A stretch of DNA of 64,000 bases, taken from assembly GCA_016647705.1 (NCBI GenBank), contig CM028325.1:30236474-30300473 (forward strand), given 5' to 3'. Made by a program: the position numbers and the translations under genes. Under the pieces are notes generated by a model. That model saw only the letters and a list, made by a program, of their open reading frames with translations. It did not search any database and had not been told where the DNA came from. Below, one piece after another: positions 12,401 through 23,187 of the stretch (position 1 is the stretch's first letter; every line of letters starts with the position of its first letter). The stretch comes from Eucommia ulmoides (lineage: Eukaryota; Streptophyta; Magnoliopsida; Garryales; Eucommiaceae).

Positions 12401-15400
12401 TGTCCTAGTACATCCCAGCAAATTGGACAAGCCGAACGTAAACATAGGCATATTCTTGACACGGTTCATGCTTTCCTCATGTCTTCATCATGTGCTGAGC
12501 ATTTTTGGGATGATGCTGCATTCATAGTCGCCTACACAATAAACTGTGTCCCTTCCGCCACAATCCAAAATCAGTTTCCATTTGAGCGTTTTTTCAGTAA
12601 ACCTCCCGATTACTCTGAATTTAGAGTCTTTGGTTGCGCTTGTTTTGTTTTTCTCAAACCACATGAACACAACAAACTGGAACTAAGGGCTTGTCTGTGT
12701 TGTTTTCTAGATATGGCATCGAACATAAAGGGTATCAATGTTGGGATCTCATTTCTAAAACCCTTCGTATCTCGCAACATGTCGTTTTTTGGGAACATCA
12801 AATGTTTTCTTCCTTACGGTCATTTGACATGTCAACCCTCACCAACTCTAGATTCTTTATTGACCCATCCATTGAGTTATTTCCAGATAATGCAGTTCTA
12901 GGTACTGTTGAGTCCACTCCAGCACCACCAGTTGAACTCAGCCCTGCACCTTATGCTGAGTTCGCCCCAGAACCATCAGCTGAACCCACTCCAGATCCAT
13001 CAGTTGATCTCACCTTTCCAACTCCAACAACTATGCTTGAGACTTCTCCTATGGACGATGATCCTATACCGTCTTCCTTTGAGACCCACGCCGCAGATCA
13101 CCCCCGTCGCTCTACCAGGGTAACTCATCCTCCATATTACCTTTATGATTTTCATTGTTTTTCTACGATACTTCATCGGCATGAGTCTCAATTCTATAAG
13201 GAGGCTAGTACTAATCCTCTTTGGCAGAAAGTAATGGACGAAGAACTTCAGACCCTCGTTAAAATTCATACTTGGGATATTATTGATCTGCCCCCTAGAA
13301 AAATTCCTATTGGATGCAAATGGGTATTTAAGATCAAGACGTTTTCTGATGGCTCTGTTGAACGATATAAAGCCCGACTTGTTGCCAAATGATTTGCTCA
13401 GGAATATGACATTGACTATGAAGAGACATTTGCTTTAGTGTCGAGGCCAACATCTGTCTATACACTTCTTGTTGTCGCCGCCATTCGAAAATGGACTCTC
13501 TTGACCGCGTCACAACTGTCTGTTTTTTATTCTTCCAAGAAACGAGATTACCTCCAACAAACACACAATACCCAGTAGTGGACTTCCTATCCGAGGGAGA
13601 TCCGACCTAATCTGCATCTGTATATTCCTTAATTTGAGTGTGACCGAAGTTCTGGTACAACAAACCACATCCTGGAGAACCTTTCAGATATCGAAGAATA
13701 CAAATTATTGCATCCTAGTGATACATCGTCGGACGATCCAAGAATTGGCTGATAACACTCATAGCAAAGGAAATATCTGGTCTAGTAACTGTCAAGTAGT
13801 TCAACTTTCTAACTAACCGTCTGTATTGTGCTGAATCTGTCAATGGTATACCTTGATCTGCTAATAATTTGCTGTTTGGATCCATAGGTGAATCAATCGG
13901 GTTAGCTCCTAGCATTCCTATTTCACTTAACATATCAAGAACATATTTCCTCTGACACAGGTAAATACCTTGACTTGATCGAGCAACTTCAATTTCCAAG
14001 AAATACTTCAATTGACCCAAATCTTTAGTTTGAAACTTGCCATGCAAAAACGTTTTGAGTTTCTGAATACCCTGGTGGTCGTCCCCGGTAATCACGATGT
14101 CATCCATATACACAATCAACAATATTCTCCCGACTTTACTGTGCCTGTAAAACACAGAATGGTCAACTCCACAATGACGAAGACCAAATTCAGTGACCAC
14201 TTCACTAAATCTCCCAAACCATGCCTGGGGAGACTGCTTGAGGTCATAAATAGATTTCTTCAAGTGACATACCAAACTAGACTCCCCCTGAGCAACAAAC
14301 TCAGGAGGTTGTTCCATGAACACTTCCTCAGTCAAATCGCTATTTAAGAATGCATTTTTGATATCAAGTTGATGCAATGGCCAACGAAAGGTAGCTGTCA
14401 AAGAGATAAACAAGCGAACAGAAGCGAGTTTGGCAACGGGAGAAAATGTCTTAGAATAATCAAGACCATATACTTGAGTGTAACTTTTGGCAACTAAACG
14501 AGCCTTGAGTCGATCAATGGTGCCATCTGGATGAACTTTGATTGTGTACACCCATTTACATCCAATTATTGTTTTGTCAGGCGGAAGCGAGATAAGATCC
14601 CAAGTACCATTCTGATGTAAAATTAACATTTCCTATTCCATTGCGGTCGTCCAACCAAGGTGACGGAGAGCCTCTATGACAGACTTAGGAATAGAAACAG
14701 ATGATAAAGAAGCAACAAAAAAGGAATATGAAGGAGATAGATGTGCATACGAGACAAAATTAAAAATAGGATGTTGAGTACATGTGCGCTCACCCTTCTG
14801 AACAATAATGGGTATGTCCAAGTCAGACACGGATTCATGAACTGGAGAAGAATCTGAAGACACAGAGACGATGGGCTCAACGGCGGGAATTACCTTCTGG
14901 CGATGAGTGTATACATGTAAAGGCGGTGAACGACGACTAGGCGGGACAAGTTCAGGAGCGGAAGGAGATGGTGTTGGGTCTGGGAAGCTTGGTAAAGGAA
15001 GGGTGACATCCAGATCATCCTGATAGGATAGGTCAGAAAAGTAAAGGGTGGACTTAAAGAAAGTGACATCTGCACAGATGAAAGAGCGACGTAAAGAAGG
15101 ACAATAACACCGATAACCTTTTTGTGTATGAGAATAACCAAGGAAGACATATTTTATGGCACGAGGATCTAACTTATCCTTGCCAGGAGTCAATTGGTGG
15201 ACAAAACAGACACATCCAAATATACGGGGAAGTAAAGCAAACCAGGGTGATCGGGAAAAAAGAATAGAATGAAAGACTTTGCCATTCAGGGTAGAAGACG
15301 GCATTCTATTGATCAAGAAGCAAGCTGTAAGAACTGCATCTGCCCAGAAGTATTTGGGTTTATTTATCTCAAACATCAGAGTTCAAGCCACTTCTAGGAG

Positions 15401-18400
15401 ATGTCGATTCTTACGCTCAGTGACTCCATTTTGCTGCGGTGTGTGAGGACAAGAAGACTGATGCAGTATACCAGACTGTGACATGAATGAAGTAAAAGGT
15501 TGAGAAAAATATTCTCGAGCATTGTCACTATGAAGTATACGCACGAGCACATTAAATTGAGTTTTAATTTCAGCACAGAAGGCAGAAAAAATGGAGAACA
15601 ATTCAAAACGATATTTCATTAAATAGAGCCATGTAACCCGAGAGAAATCATCAACAAACGTGACAAAATAACGAAAGCCAAGTGTAGAGGCAATACGAGA
15701 AGCACCCCAAACGTCTGAATGAACTAAACTGAAAGGACTCGATGTGCGAAACTGAGCGGGGGAAGTAAATGAAGTGCGATAATGTTTTCCCAACTGACAA
15801 GACTCACAATCTAAGGAGGGTAAATGACATAAACTAGGAACAAGTACCTTTAGATTGGCAAGATAGGGATGGCCTAGGCGACAATGAATTTGGTAGGTAG
15901 ATGCAACGGCAGGGCAGACAGTGGGCGGGATAACAGGTGTCTCGACGTGATTGCAGAAGTAATAAAAGTCATTTTTCTCACGCCCTACGCCAATCGTCTT
16001 CTGTGTTTTCAAATCCTGGATAATGACAAAATCAAGAAAGAAGCAAACAGAACACTGAAGTTGTTGAGTAAGTTTACTAACTGATATCAAATTAAAAGCA
16101 AATGAGGGAATATACAACACAGAGGATAAAGAGAAAGATGGTGAAAGTTCCACAGTGCCAATACCACGAAGAGGGACAGTGGAACCATCAGCCACAGTAA
16201 CAGGGGACAATGAGGGAGATGACTGAATATGCGTAAATAGAGAAGATGTACCTGACATGTGATTGGTGGCAACGGAGTCTATGATCCAAGGTGTAGAAGT
16301 GGAATGATGAAAAGAAAGACATACAATAGGGTTATCTCGTTGAGCTAGCGAAGTAATGGGGGTAGATGTCTGCTTGGACGACTTAAACTGGAGGAACTGA
16401 ACATACTCATCATCAGAAATTGTCTTGAGAGTTGAAGAGTTGGATACGGAAACGGGAGCAACTTGATTATTAGTTGCCACATGATCATACTTAGGAGAAC
16501 GACCAACTTTGTACCAACAAGTATCTTGGGTATGTTTTTCCTTACCACAAAATGAGCACCGACGATGTTGACTACGACAATGGCCACCTCGGCCACCCTG
16601 AAATTCATTACTACGACTTCCTCGGTCACCTCGTTTCTCTTGATCGGGAAGAACTTGTACAACTTTGGACCATTGTAAATGATTGGTCTCATTCAACTTG
16701 CAGGTTGTTAACAATTGGGGAGTAGCCATCGACATTAGTTCCCGCCAATACAATAACAAATACGAAACAACTTGTCAAGGGAAACAAACCAACAACACGA
16801 ACAACTGTGAGGCTTAAATGAAGACCATTATAAGCAAAACAATACTCACGAACATCCGGGACATTAGATTTGGTCCAGAATACTGTTGCAAAGCTGGAAA
16901 AACGAACGAACTCACGAACAAAACCATTGGGCGACCATAGGAGCTCGACAAAAGCAGCAGCGGCGAAGGCGCGAAGGCCCTGAGTTTGAAGACAGAGAAA
17001 TCGACGGCAGGCGAAGGTCGGCGAATCGTGACGAAGTGCCGATGATGTTGTGCGAGGTTTGCAAACTGCGTGCTAGGGTTGCAGCGGCTGAGAAAGGTGG
17101 AATCAACAACGATGAAGGCTTGGAATGGCCTGGGCGACAGTCGGCAAGGCTCGGAATAGCCTGGGCGACGGCGGCGAGGCGCAGATCTGAGTGTGTTGAG
17201 CGGCGGCGGCGAGGGTTTGTGGGCTGCTAGGGTTTCAGTCTTTTTGTTTTTTGTTTTTTTTTTCCTCGTATGAAAAGTAGGCAGGGGAAAAGAAGAGAAA
17301 AAAAAAATGATTTGAATATATCTATGGAATCAATCTTGCATAACCTGCTTTGGATACTATGTTAAAGTAAAAGGGTGATATGAAACGAACGAGAAGGCTT
17401 AATCCATTGTGGTAGCCTATCCCTTTATTTATATAGAAAACGAAGAAATAATACAACAAACCCTAAACCGTACTCGAAACCCTAAATAATACAAGAAAGA
17501 CATAAATACTCTTTTAACAAGCATTTTAACTAATTTCAGAGTCATGCCCTATCATTTTTATAATACTTTAGACACTCTTTATCATAATTTGTTGACAAAA
17601 ATACCATTGTAACATTTTTTTTTTTGTTCTTTTATTTTTTACTTTTTAGTTTTTACTCTCTGTATTTCTCTCTCTCTCTCTCTCTCTCTTTTTTATATAT
17701 ATTTTTTGATTTTGTTCAGTATTTTTCTATTTTATTTTATTTTTATTTCTTTATATTTTTTATATAAAAAGTAAAAAAGTAGAAGACAAAAAACGTAAAT
17801 AAGACAAGAAGAAAACTTTAAATTAAAAAAAAAAAAAAATTGTTTTTGTTTCATTTTTCTTACATTCGGTTTTTATTTTTTCAAATTCTTTTTTTATTTT
17901 TTGCATTTTGTTTCTAGATTATTACTTTCAATCTTTTTTAACTTTCTATGAATACTATAGATTTTTTTTTTAAAATAAATGAAATAAAGAATAAAAGTAA
18001 AAATAAAATAAAATATATATATATAAAATAAAAAATAGAAGTGTGTAGAAAGTAGAAAATAACAGTTAAAAAATATAAAATAAATAATAAAAAATATTAT
18101 GTCGCGAGGCTATATTTGTCAATAAAATGTGATGGAGGATGTCTTGGGTAATCAAACCAAAAAGAGAGGGAGTATCTTAGGTATTATAAAAATGATGGGG
18201 GTGTCATTGGTATTTGTTGAAATGACAGTGTGCCCCGGGTATAATCTCTTTCTATATTCTATGAATTTATCAAATTCCTTATGTGCAATCTTAATCCTAA
18301 ACTACGGAAGATACATTGTTTGACATATTTACTAGTTATCAAGGTCAAACATTAGTTCAATTGTTTGACAATGTTGGTGTATTATATTTCATATGCAGGA

Positions 18401-21400
18401 ATCTTGCCATGCACAATTTTGATACCCGGTTTATTTTTCATACCGGAATCACCCCGTTGGTTGGTAAGAATTACAAACCATTATTTTTTTTCTTTTTTGA
18501 ACAGCTAACAATTTGTTCTTAATGCAATGATGTATTTTTTTTTTTGATATGCCGTGTAGGCTAAGATGGGGATGATGGAAGATTTTGAAACCTCTTTGCA
18601 AGTTTTACGGGGATTTGATACTGATATTTCTGTCGAAATGAATGAGATCAAGGTGATGATTTGGATTGCCAGTTTTTCTGGTTAATATTTCCTTTCGTCT
18701 TTCCCGACTTCATATTGTTTTACACATGTGAAAATTCTCTTCAGAGAGCCGTGGCTTCATCAGGCAAAAGAGTGACGATTCGGTTTTCTGATCTCAAGAG
18801 AAAAAGATATTGGTACCCTCTGATGGTACGGCTTTTTGTTTGAAATTTATTCAAGTTGTCTAAAGTTTTAGGGGGCGTTTGGTAAACAATTTAAATGTGA
18901 ATTCTATGTTTTTGAAAATAAAAAACTTGCTTAGTTTTCTTTTTGCAACACAACTCAAAACTATATTCCAAAAAACCGTCACAACTCTTAAATAGATCAC
19001 TATGGCCCTTGATCGATCACTATAGCGTAAATGGATACATGTAGCCGACCCTACATAAGTAAGAGAAAAACTTAGTTGTTATTGTATAATTTTATTAATT
19101 CTTTAAAAATTACTTTTCAACCTTATTTCTCTCTTCACATCTCTCTCTCACATATTTCCAGTCTTGCATATCAGTATCTCATCCATCTCTCTCCCCTTCA
19201 GAAATTATCGCTCATTATATTCTTTTTATCACAAGCTAATAATTATTTTTGTCAATTATTCCAAAAGTTGTTTGTGAAATTTGTGGAAACCGTTATCAAG
19301 TTGTAAACCAAACTAGCCCTTAGCTTTTTTGAATATCTATACATAAATGCAGGTGGGTATCGGACTACTTGTGCTTCAACAATTCAGTGGAATCAACGGT
19401 GTTCTTTTCTATTCTAACAACATCTTCAAATCTGCAGGTTCTCTTAAATTGTATTTTCGTTGTTTATAAAGTTTCATTTACATTTTTCACTTATTTAGGG
19501 GCCATTTGGTTGTCTAAAGTATCCTGTTTTATGAATTATATTATTTTCAATGAATTGATTTTTATATTTTTTTCATTTACATATGGTTTAATCAAATTTA
19601 CATATTTTCTGTTTGAACATAGAAGCATACGATTGTTTTAGTTTAGTTAAATTTTGCAAGCTATACTTTGCGCCAGTCCATTGCTAAATTAGGATTGAAA
19701 GAACATTCATTGGTTCAAATTTAATTTTAAAAGATGAATGGTTGAGATTGAACTTCTGCAATCGCTCAACCTACTAATTTTAAACTTCTATACACCAGTC
19801 AACTTACTCAATGGCTTAGTTATACTAATCCCCTTCAAATTTCTTAAATTTCATTAACTATTTTTTTTTTTTTTATTTACTATTTTTAAACTTATAAATT
19901 TTAAAATCGGTGTAGTAACTTTTGGCACTGGGAATTTCTAGTTACACAAGAAAATAGCATCTAGAACTAAATTTTTCAGCTAGCTACTTTAGGTGTTTTT
20001 AATTTATACAACCAAACATTAAACTATAACAATTCCTAAATTAAATAGTTGAAAAATCGTACAATTTGAAAGGACATCCAAACGGGCCCTTAAGAATTTT
20101 CTTTCAATCATTTTTCATGTATTGTTTCAAATTTGAACAGGTGTTAAGTCCAGTAAAGCTGCAACATTTGGACTCGGGGCTATTCAGGTAAAAATGGATG
20201 ATGATTAGAAACACTATTTTTGCTTTTTGGCTTAATCATGTAGAATGAAACCCTAATCATGGTTAGACTATGCAAAATATTGTAGGTGGTTGCCACTGGG
20301 GTCACTACTTGGTTGGTGGACAAAGCTGGGCGCCGGCTGCTTCTTATTGTGAGTTATTTAGGTCATGTTTGGTTGGTGTTTTGGAATTTGTTTCTGCTCC
20401 CAAAAAACTTGGAATCTGTTTCTGCTCTGATTCCAGATATGGGAACAGAGGAGAATTATTTATTTATTTTTTTTGGATAATTGAATTTTGTTTCTTTGTT
20501 TTTATGTAACATGTGGGAAGTGAAAACAAAATCACTAACCAAATGCCACCTAAAACCAGCACAAGAAAATTGTTCTCGGTTCATTCTGCTCCATGGATAT
20601 ACTAAAGTCTAAATTTTCAATATCTTAATTGACTGCAGGTGTCGTCTTCTTTAATGGCCCTTAGCAGCCTCCTTGTCGCGGCTGCATTTTATTTGGAGGT
20701 ATAATTAGATATGAAAATATGGTTGATTATTAATTTTAAGACTTCTGAGATTATTTAGTTTATAATTTTCTTATTTAAACAGGGCTATGCATCGGATGGT
20801 TCTCATTTTTACAACATCTTGGGAGTATTGTCGTTGGTTGGCCTGGTGGTATGCCTTTTACAGATTGTTGGCATCTGTTTTTGTTGAATCCCATATTGAT
20901 GTTGGGCCCCCGATTTTCATTCATAGTAGTTTGGCAAAGTCCACCCTACGTGTGAGGGTGTGGGTTGAATCTCACATTGATGTTAGATCCCCCAATATCT
21001 GTCGCAATAGTTTGGCAAAGTCAACCCTGAGGGGGTGTGTTGAATCCATATCACTTGTTTTACCTCATCATGAGCTATATATAAGTCTAGAGGCAATCCT
21101 TCTCTCTCAAGGTGTCTTTTGAGAGTGAGTTTGGCCCATTAGATTTCTACAGTTTTTTATTTTGTTCCTAGAAAACTTCGAATGGAAACTGAAACAAATT
21201 AAAAAAATAAGAAACAGACATTGGTTTGTTCCATTCCCAGATATTTGCTCTAAAAATCTGGGAAGCAGAATGGATTTTTTTTTTTTATTTTCTGTTTCTG
21301 TTCCTAGTCTTTTGGGGACAGAAATACAAAAACATAAATAAAATCTCCAAATCAAACAAATATTTACTGTGCAGACTCTTGTGATTGGCTTCTCTCTGGG

Positions 21401-22128
21401 GATCGGAGCTATTCCATGGATAATAATGTCCGAGGTACTTAATTAATCGTTTATAGTTCTGTGACCATTTTTTTTAAAGTTTCTCATAACCTTCTACTCA
21501 AAAAAATTTAATTATGTTGAAAAAAAAAAAGAGAGAAAATTCTAGGAAAATAAAAGCATTATAGATCACGGAATTGTTTCCAAAAATATTTTTCTATTTC
21601 CGAAAATAAAAAAATTCAACTATCTTTCCGTTCTCACAAAACTCAATCTATTTCATGGTCTATTTTTAATATTATTATTATTATTTTATATATATTATGT
21701 TAAAATTTTCTTTCTATATCTTTATTTTTATTTTCTGCCCATTTTGCTATCACATTCAGCTAACAAACGCCATCATTATTATATTTTTCATTCATTATCA
21801 TATTTTAATCGATCTTGTCACTTTATATTTCTTTTAAAAAAAATCCATACATTATTAATAAAAATATTTTTTTTTTTATAATAATTAACCAAACCACCTC
21901 ACATTTCAGAAACTACTTTCAAAATTTTCATAAATCAAACCAAACAACACCCAAGAAATTTGCTGTAAGTTCTCATATTCTTAGTGTTGGCATCCCAGAT
22001 CCTTCCGGTAAACATTAAAGGCCTAGCGGGAAGTGTGGCTACGTTGGCCAATTGGTTGTCGTCTTGGTTGGTCACAATGACCGCCAACTTGCTCATGACT
22101 TGGAGCAACGGAGGTTCGTTCTCTCTCC

Positions 22129-22171
<43 letters not shown>

Positions 22172-22455
22172 GTGCACGTGTGTTTACCGTGCATTGCGAT
22201 TCAAGCAACCCTTTTCTATATGAATGTATGTGTGCAACTTGAGGAATCGCTTTCGTTCTCTCTTATGCGTGTGTTTTTGTTGTGGGCTTGCGATTCAAGC
22301 AAGTTCTTTAACTTGAATGTGAATGGGAATTTATTTGATCAGGGACTTTCACCATATATGGGTTAATGTCAATCTTCACAATTGTGTTCGTGTCATTATG
22401 GGTGCCCGAGACAAAAGGAAGAACCCTAGAAGAAATTCAGTCATCCTTCAGATAG
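6491..22455 (+). CDS. ERDL6: ERD6-like monosaccharide transporter (ERDL6/ERDL4 type), 18 exons
   Basis: A major facilitator sugar porter, predicted to export glucose or other monosaccharides from the vacuole with protons. Exons: 6491-6679, 6763-6825, 6916-7005, 7161-7220, 7773-7838, 7933-7998, 8376-8451, 18399-18463, 18560-18652, 18745-18825, 19353-19437, 20141-20187, 20286-20348, 20639-20698, 20783-20848, 21375-21434, 21999-22113, 22343-22455. All introns are GT-AG and the exons sum to 1458 nt, giving 485 aa, the usual length of the family. Seen motifs: N-terminal [12 protein letters not shown] typical of ERDL4/6, LRKPLL (12-17; LxxxLL tonoplast-type signal), EYIGRKG (108-114), [21 protein letters not shown] (219-225), [14 protein letters not shown] (339-344) and PETKGR (470-475). 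Twelve membrane spans are expected. The start is the first ATG followed by the family N-terminus. I see no stop, frameshift or lost splice site. Intron 7 is 9947 bp because of retrotransposons; several other introns carry MITEs. The ERDL6 assignment is from remembered similarity; ERDL4 is equally close. Confidence 0.95.
7314..7738. mobile_element. TTA-flanked MITE in transporter intron 4
   Basis: The ends GGTGACGTTTGGTTAGTG and (reverse complement) GCCCCCGTTTGGTTACTA are inverted, with TTA at 7310-7312 and 7739-7741. It fills most of intron 4 (7221-7772). Its middle, read on the minus strand, shares the 'accaccaccacccc...catacattt...gtttctt' core with the MITEs at 55183-55631 and 45477-45593. 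Confidence 0.8.
8532..8848. mobile_element. TTA-flanked MITE at the 5' end of intron 7
   Basis: The left end is GGGTCTGTTTGGGTGTCC and the right end, reverse complemented, is AGCTATTTGGTTGTCC. TTA lies at 8529-8531 and 8849-8851. It is 317 bp with no coding. Its sub-terminal 'aattcgcaaattgtacca' resembles the right end of the MITE at 19498-20089, so these two may be one family. Confidence 0.7.
9060..9362 (+). mobile_element. TRIM element (terminal-repeat retrotransposon in miniature)
   Basis: The LTRs are 9060-9154 (TGTTGGGTTTATCCCACATC ... CCTTACA) and 9244-9362 (TGTTGGGTTTATTCCACATC ... CCTTACA). Between them are a tRNA-iMet-type primer site, TGGTATCAAAGTC at 9156, and a purine tract, AAGGGGGAGA, at 9233-9242. 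The flanks AAATC/AAATT suggest a 5 bp duplication. The whole element is about 300 bp and non-coding, as expected for TRIMs. It lies sense-oriented in intron 7. Confidence 0.85.
10084..10240 (+). repeat. 5' LTR of Copia fossil 1
   Basis: A 157 bp repeat-type sequence starting TGTTAA and ending TTAATA. It contains CTATAAATATG at about 10160 as a promoter-like TATA and is directly followed by the TGGTATCAAG primer site at 10241. Confidence 0.65.
10716..10880 (+). repeat. Degenerate CCACGTCA-type direct repeats in the Copia 1 leader
   Basis: Six or so short units related to gCCACGTCAgC or gaCACATCAgC follow one another between 10716 and 10880. They lie in the untranslated leader of Copia fossil 1. 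Their ACGT cores resemble plant bZIP sites, but no function is shown. Confidence 0.5.
16860..17359 (-). other. GC-rich leader of Copia fossil 2
   Basis: Between the 5' LTR and gag, the minus strand carries a GC-rich stretch with CCGCCGCCGC and 'aaaccctagcagcc', which looks more like the 5' leader of a plant gene than like the AT-rich surroundings. A primer-site-like TAGTATCCAAAGC lies next to the LTR (reverse complement at 17347-17359). No known protein is recognised in the open frames here. Confidence 0.45.
17360..17519 (-). repeat. 5' LTR of Copia fossil 2
   Basis: A 160 bp LTR with 7-8 bp inverted ends, TGTTAAAG ... CTTTTAACA in plus coordinates. It contains a TATA-like run on the minus strand ('tatataaataaag' reversed at about 17430). 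Confidence 0.75.
17520..18398. other. AT-rich 3' part of transporter intron 7
   Basis: Low-complexity A/T DNA with a (CT)n run at 17667-17689 and several imperfect T- and A-rich palindromes; I see nothing coding. The acceptor 'tatgcag' of exon 8 ends at 18398. Duplicated phrases around 'aaaatgatggggg' and 'gtcattggtatttgttg' at 18180-18230 suggest more decayed repeats. Confidence 0.6.
18871..19319. mobile_element. TTA-flanked MITE filling transporter intron 10
   Basis: The left end is GGGGGCGTTTGGTAAAC and the right end, reverse complemented, is GGGCTAGTTTGGTTTAC. TTA lies at 18868-18870 and 19320-19322. The 449 bp element makes up nearly all of intron 10 (18826-19352). It has no ORF of note. 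Confidence 0.8.
19498..20089. mobile_element. TTA-flanked MITE in transporter intron 11
   Basis: The ends GGGGCCATTTGGTTGTC and (reverse complement) GGGCCCGTTTGGATGTCC are inverted, with TTA at 19495-19497 and 20090-20092. It is 592 bp inside the 703 bp intron 11. Confidence 0.78.
20361..20550. mobile_element. Short MITE in transporter intron 13
   Basis: The ends GGTCATGTTTGGTTGGTG and (reverse complement) GGTGGCATTTGGTTAGTG are inverted; the flanks are TTA and CTA, so one copy of the target duplication seems to have changed. It is about 190 bp and probably an internally shortened relative of the MITE at 7314-7738. Confidence 0.65.
20883..21125 (+). repeat. TRIM-like tandem repeat in transporter intron 15
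   Basis: A unit beginning GTTGAATCYCAYATTGATGT recurs at 20883, 20964 and (shorter) 21039, about 75-81 bases apart. The units share 'tagtttggcaaagtc' and end in a G-rich tract (gagggggtgt) before the next unit. The last unit runs on into 'gagctatatataagtctagaggc'. Purine tract plus TGTTGAATCC is what the PPT/LTR boundary of a TRIM looks like. Confidence 0.55.
21126..21358. mobile_element. Probable MITE remnant in intron 15
   Basis: It contains the 'gtttctgttcc' and 'ccaaatc' phrases of the MITEs elsewhere in this gene, including 'aaaatctgggaagcagaa', which echoes the core of the 7314 copy. Clear TIRs and a target duplication are not seen. Confidence 0.4.
22129..22171. repeat. (CT)n(CA)n microsatellite in intron 17
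   Basis: About nine CT units run into about twelve CA units, just 15 bases after the donor of exon 17, and end in the palindrome CGTGCACGTG. Confidence 0.95.
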
Positions 22456-23187
22456 CAACGTTGCTGAAGCATATACAGATACAATGAAAACGGCTTCAAA
22501 ATCTATATTATTCAAGTTTACACGCTGTTTGTTTGTTTGTTTGTATAAAAAAATCAAAAGAAAAAGTTGTATAAAAACAAAAAACATTAAAATTTGATAC
22601 ATAATTTTCCATAAAGGCATTGTTGTTTGTATGGGTGCTTGCATGGGACTTATACGTATATAGTTGATTGAATGTCTGATCATGTTCCAAGTTGATGTTG
22701 GATTTTCTTCTTTAGCTTTGTAAAGAACAAAGAAGAAAAAAGGCTGATCTGATACTCTCAATCATTTGGAACAACTTAATTATTCGATCAAAAGTGCTGT
22801 CGGATTCTTATCTTGCTTGACCAGCAAGTATTTATAAAAGCAAATTCATGCAAGTCCCTTTCCATATTTTTATTACATCATTGCCCTTAATTTAAGGAAC
22901 CAATTACACATGAAGTCTTGTAATGAAAGAAAATATTTCCCTCCCGGAATGAGCTACATATACTAAAAAACTCACATTTCTATTAAAAAAAAAAAAAATT
23001 AAAAAAAAATAAGAAAATTGGACGTCAGTTAATTTATTTATTTATTTTTATTACAAGGTTTACTACCCTATTTTTTATTTTGATTTTTTTATTACAAGGT
23101 TTTCTACCTATATTTACCTTTTTTTGGATTTTAGATGTTAAATTAAAAAATATCTCACCTAATTATTTTTGTTAATTGTTTAATTAT
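22456..23187. other. 3' flank of the transporter gene
   Basis: This should hold the 3' UTR. I see no convincing canonical AATAAA close to the stop, and no further coding. The region becomes A/T-rich after 22900. Confidence 0.5.

Larger units (their letters stand above)
10084..13510 (+). mobile_element. Ty1/Copia fossil 1 in intron 7, sense orientation
   Basis: The 5' LTR is 10084-10240 (TGTTAA ... TTAATA), with a primer site TGGTATCAAG directly after it. Then comes a GC-rich leader, and protein remnants in plus frames: protease-to-pre-integrase region (11580-11800), GAG-pre-integrase and integrase core (11940-12330, with HARLGH-like and HSDIW motifs), the integrase C-terminal part (12340-12700) and the beginning of reverse transcriptase (13200-13500, GCKWVFKIK). 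It is broken, with many breaks, and only its outer LTR is seen. It meets Copia fossil 2 tail to tail near 13510. The order protease-integrase-RT fixes the Copia superfamily; I do not assign the lineage. Confidence 0.85.
13510..17519 (-). mobile_element. Ty1/Copia fossil 2 in intron 7, antisense orientation
   Basis: On the minus strand this shows a CCHC zinc knuckle ([15 protein letters not shown]) and a protease-like region in 15383-16759, integrase core with HSDVWG, integrase C-terminal part in 14633-15376 ([16 protein letters not shown]), reverse transcriptase in 13715-14629 ([29 protein letters not shown]), and an RNase H tail near 13510-13564 (WKNKKQTVV). The 5' LTR is 17360-17519. The copy is broken but has fewer breaks than its neighbour, so it is probably younger. 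Its junction with Copia fossil 1 lies near 13510. Copia order is clear; lineage is not assigned. Confidence 0.88.

Noticed and set aside
16886-17230. 114-codon plus frame rich in Arg
   Set aside because: It is the opposite strand of the GC-rich Copia leader; high GC makes long open frames by chance.
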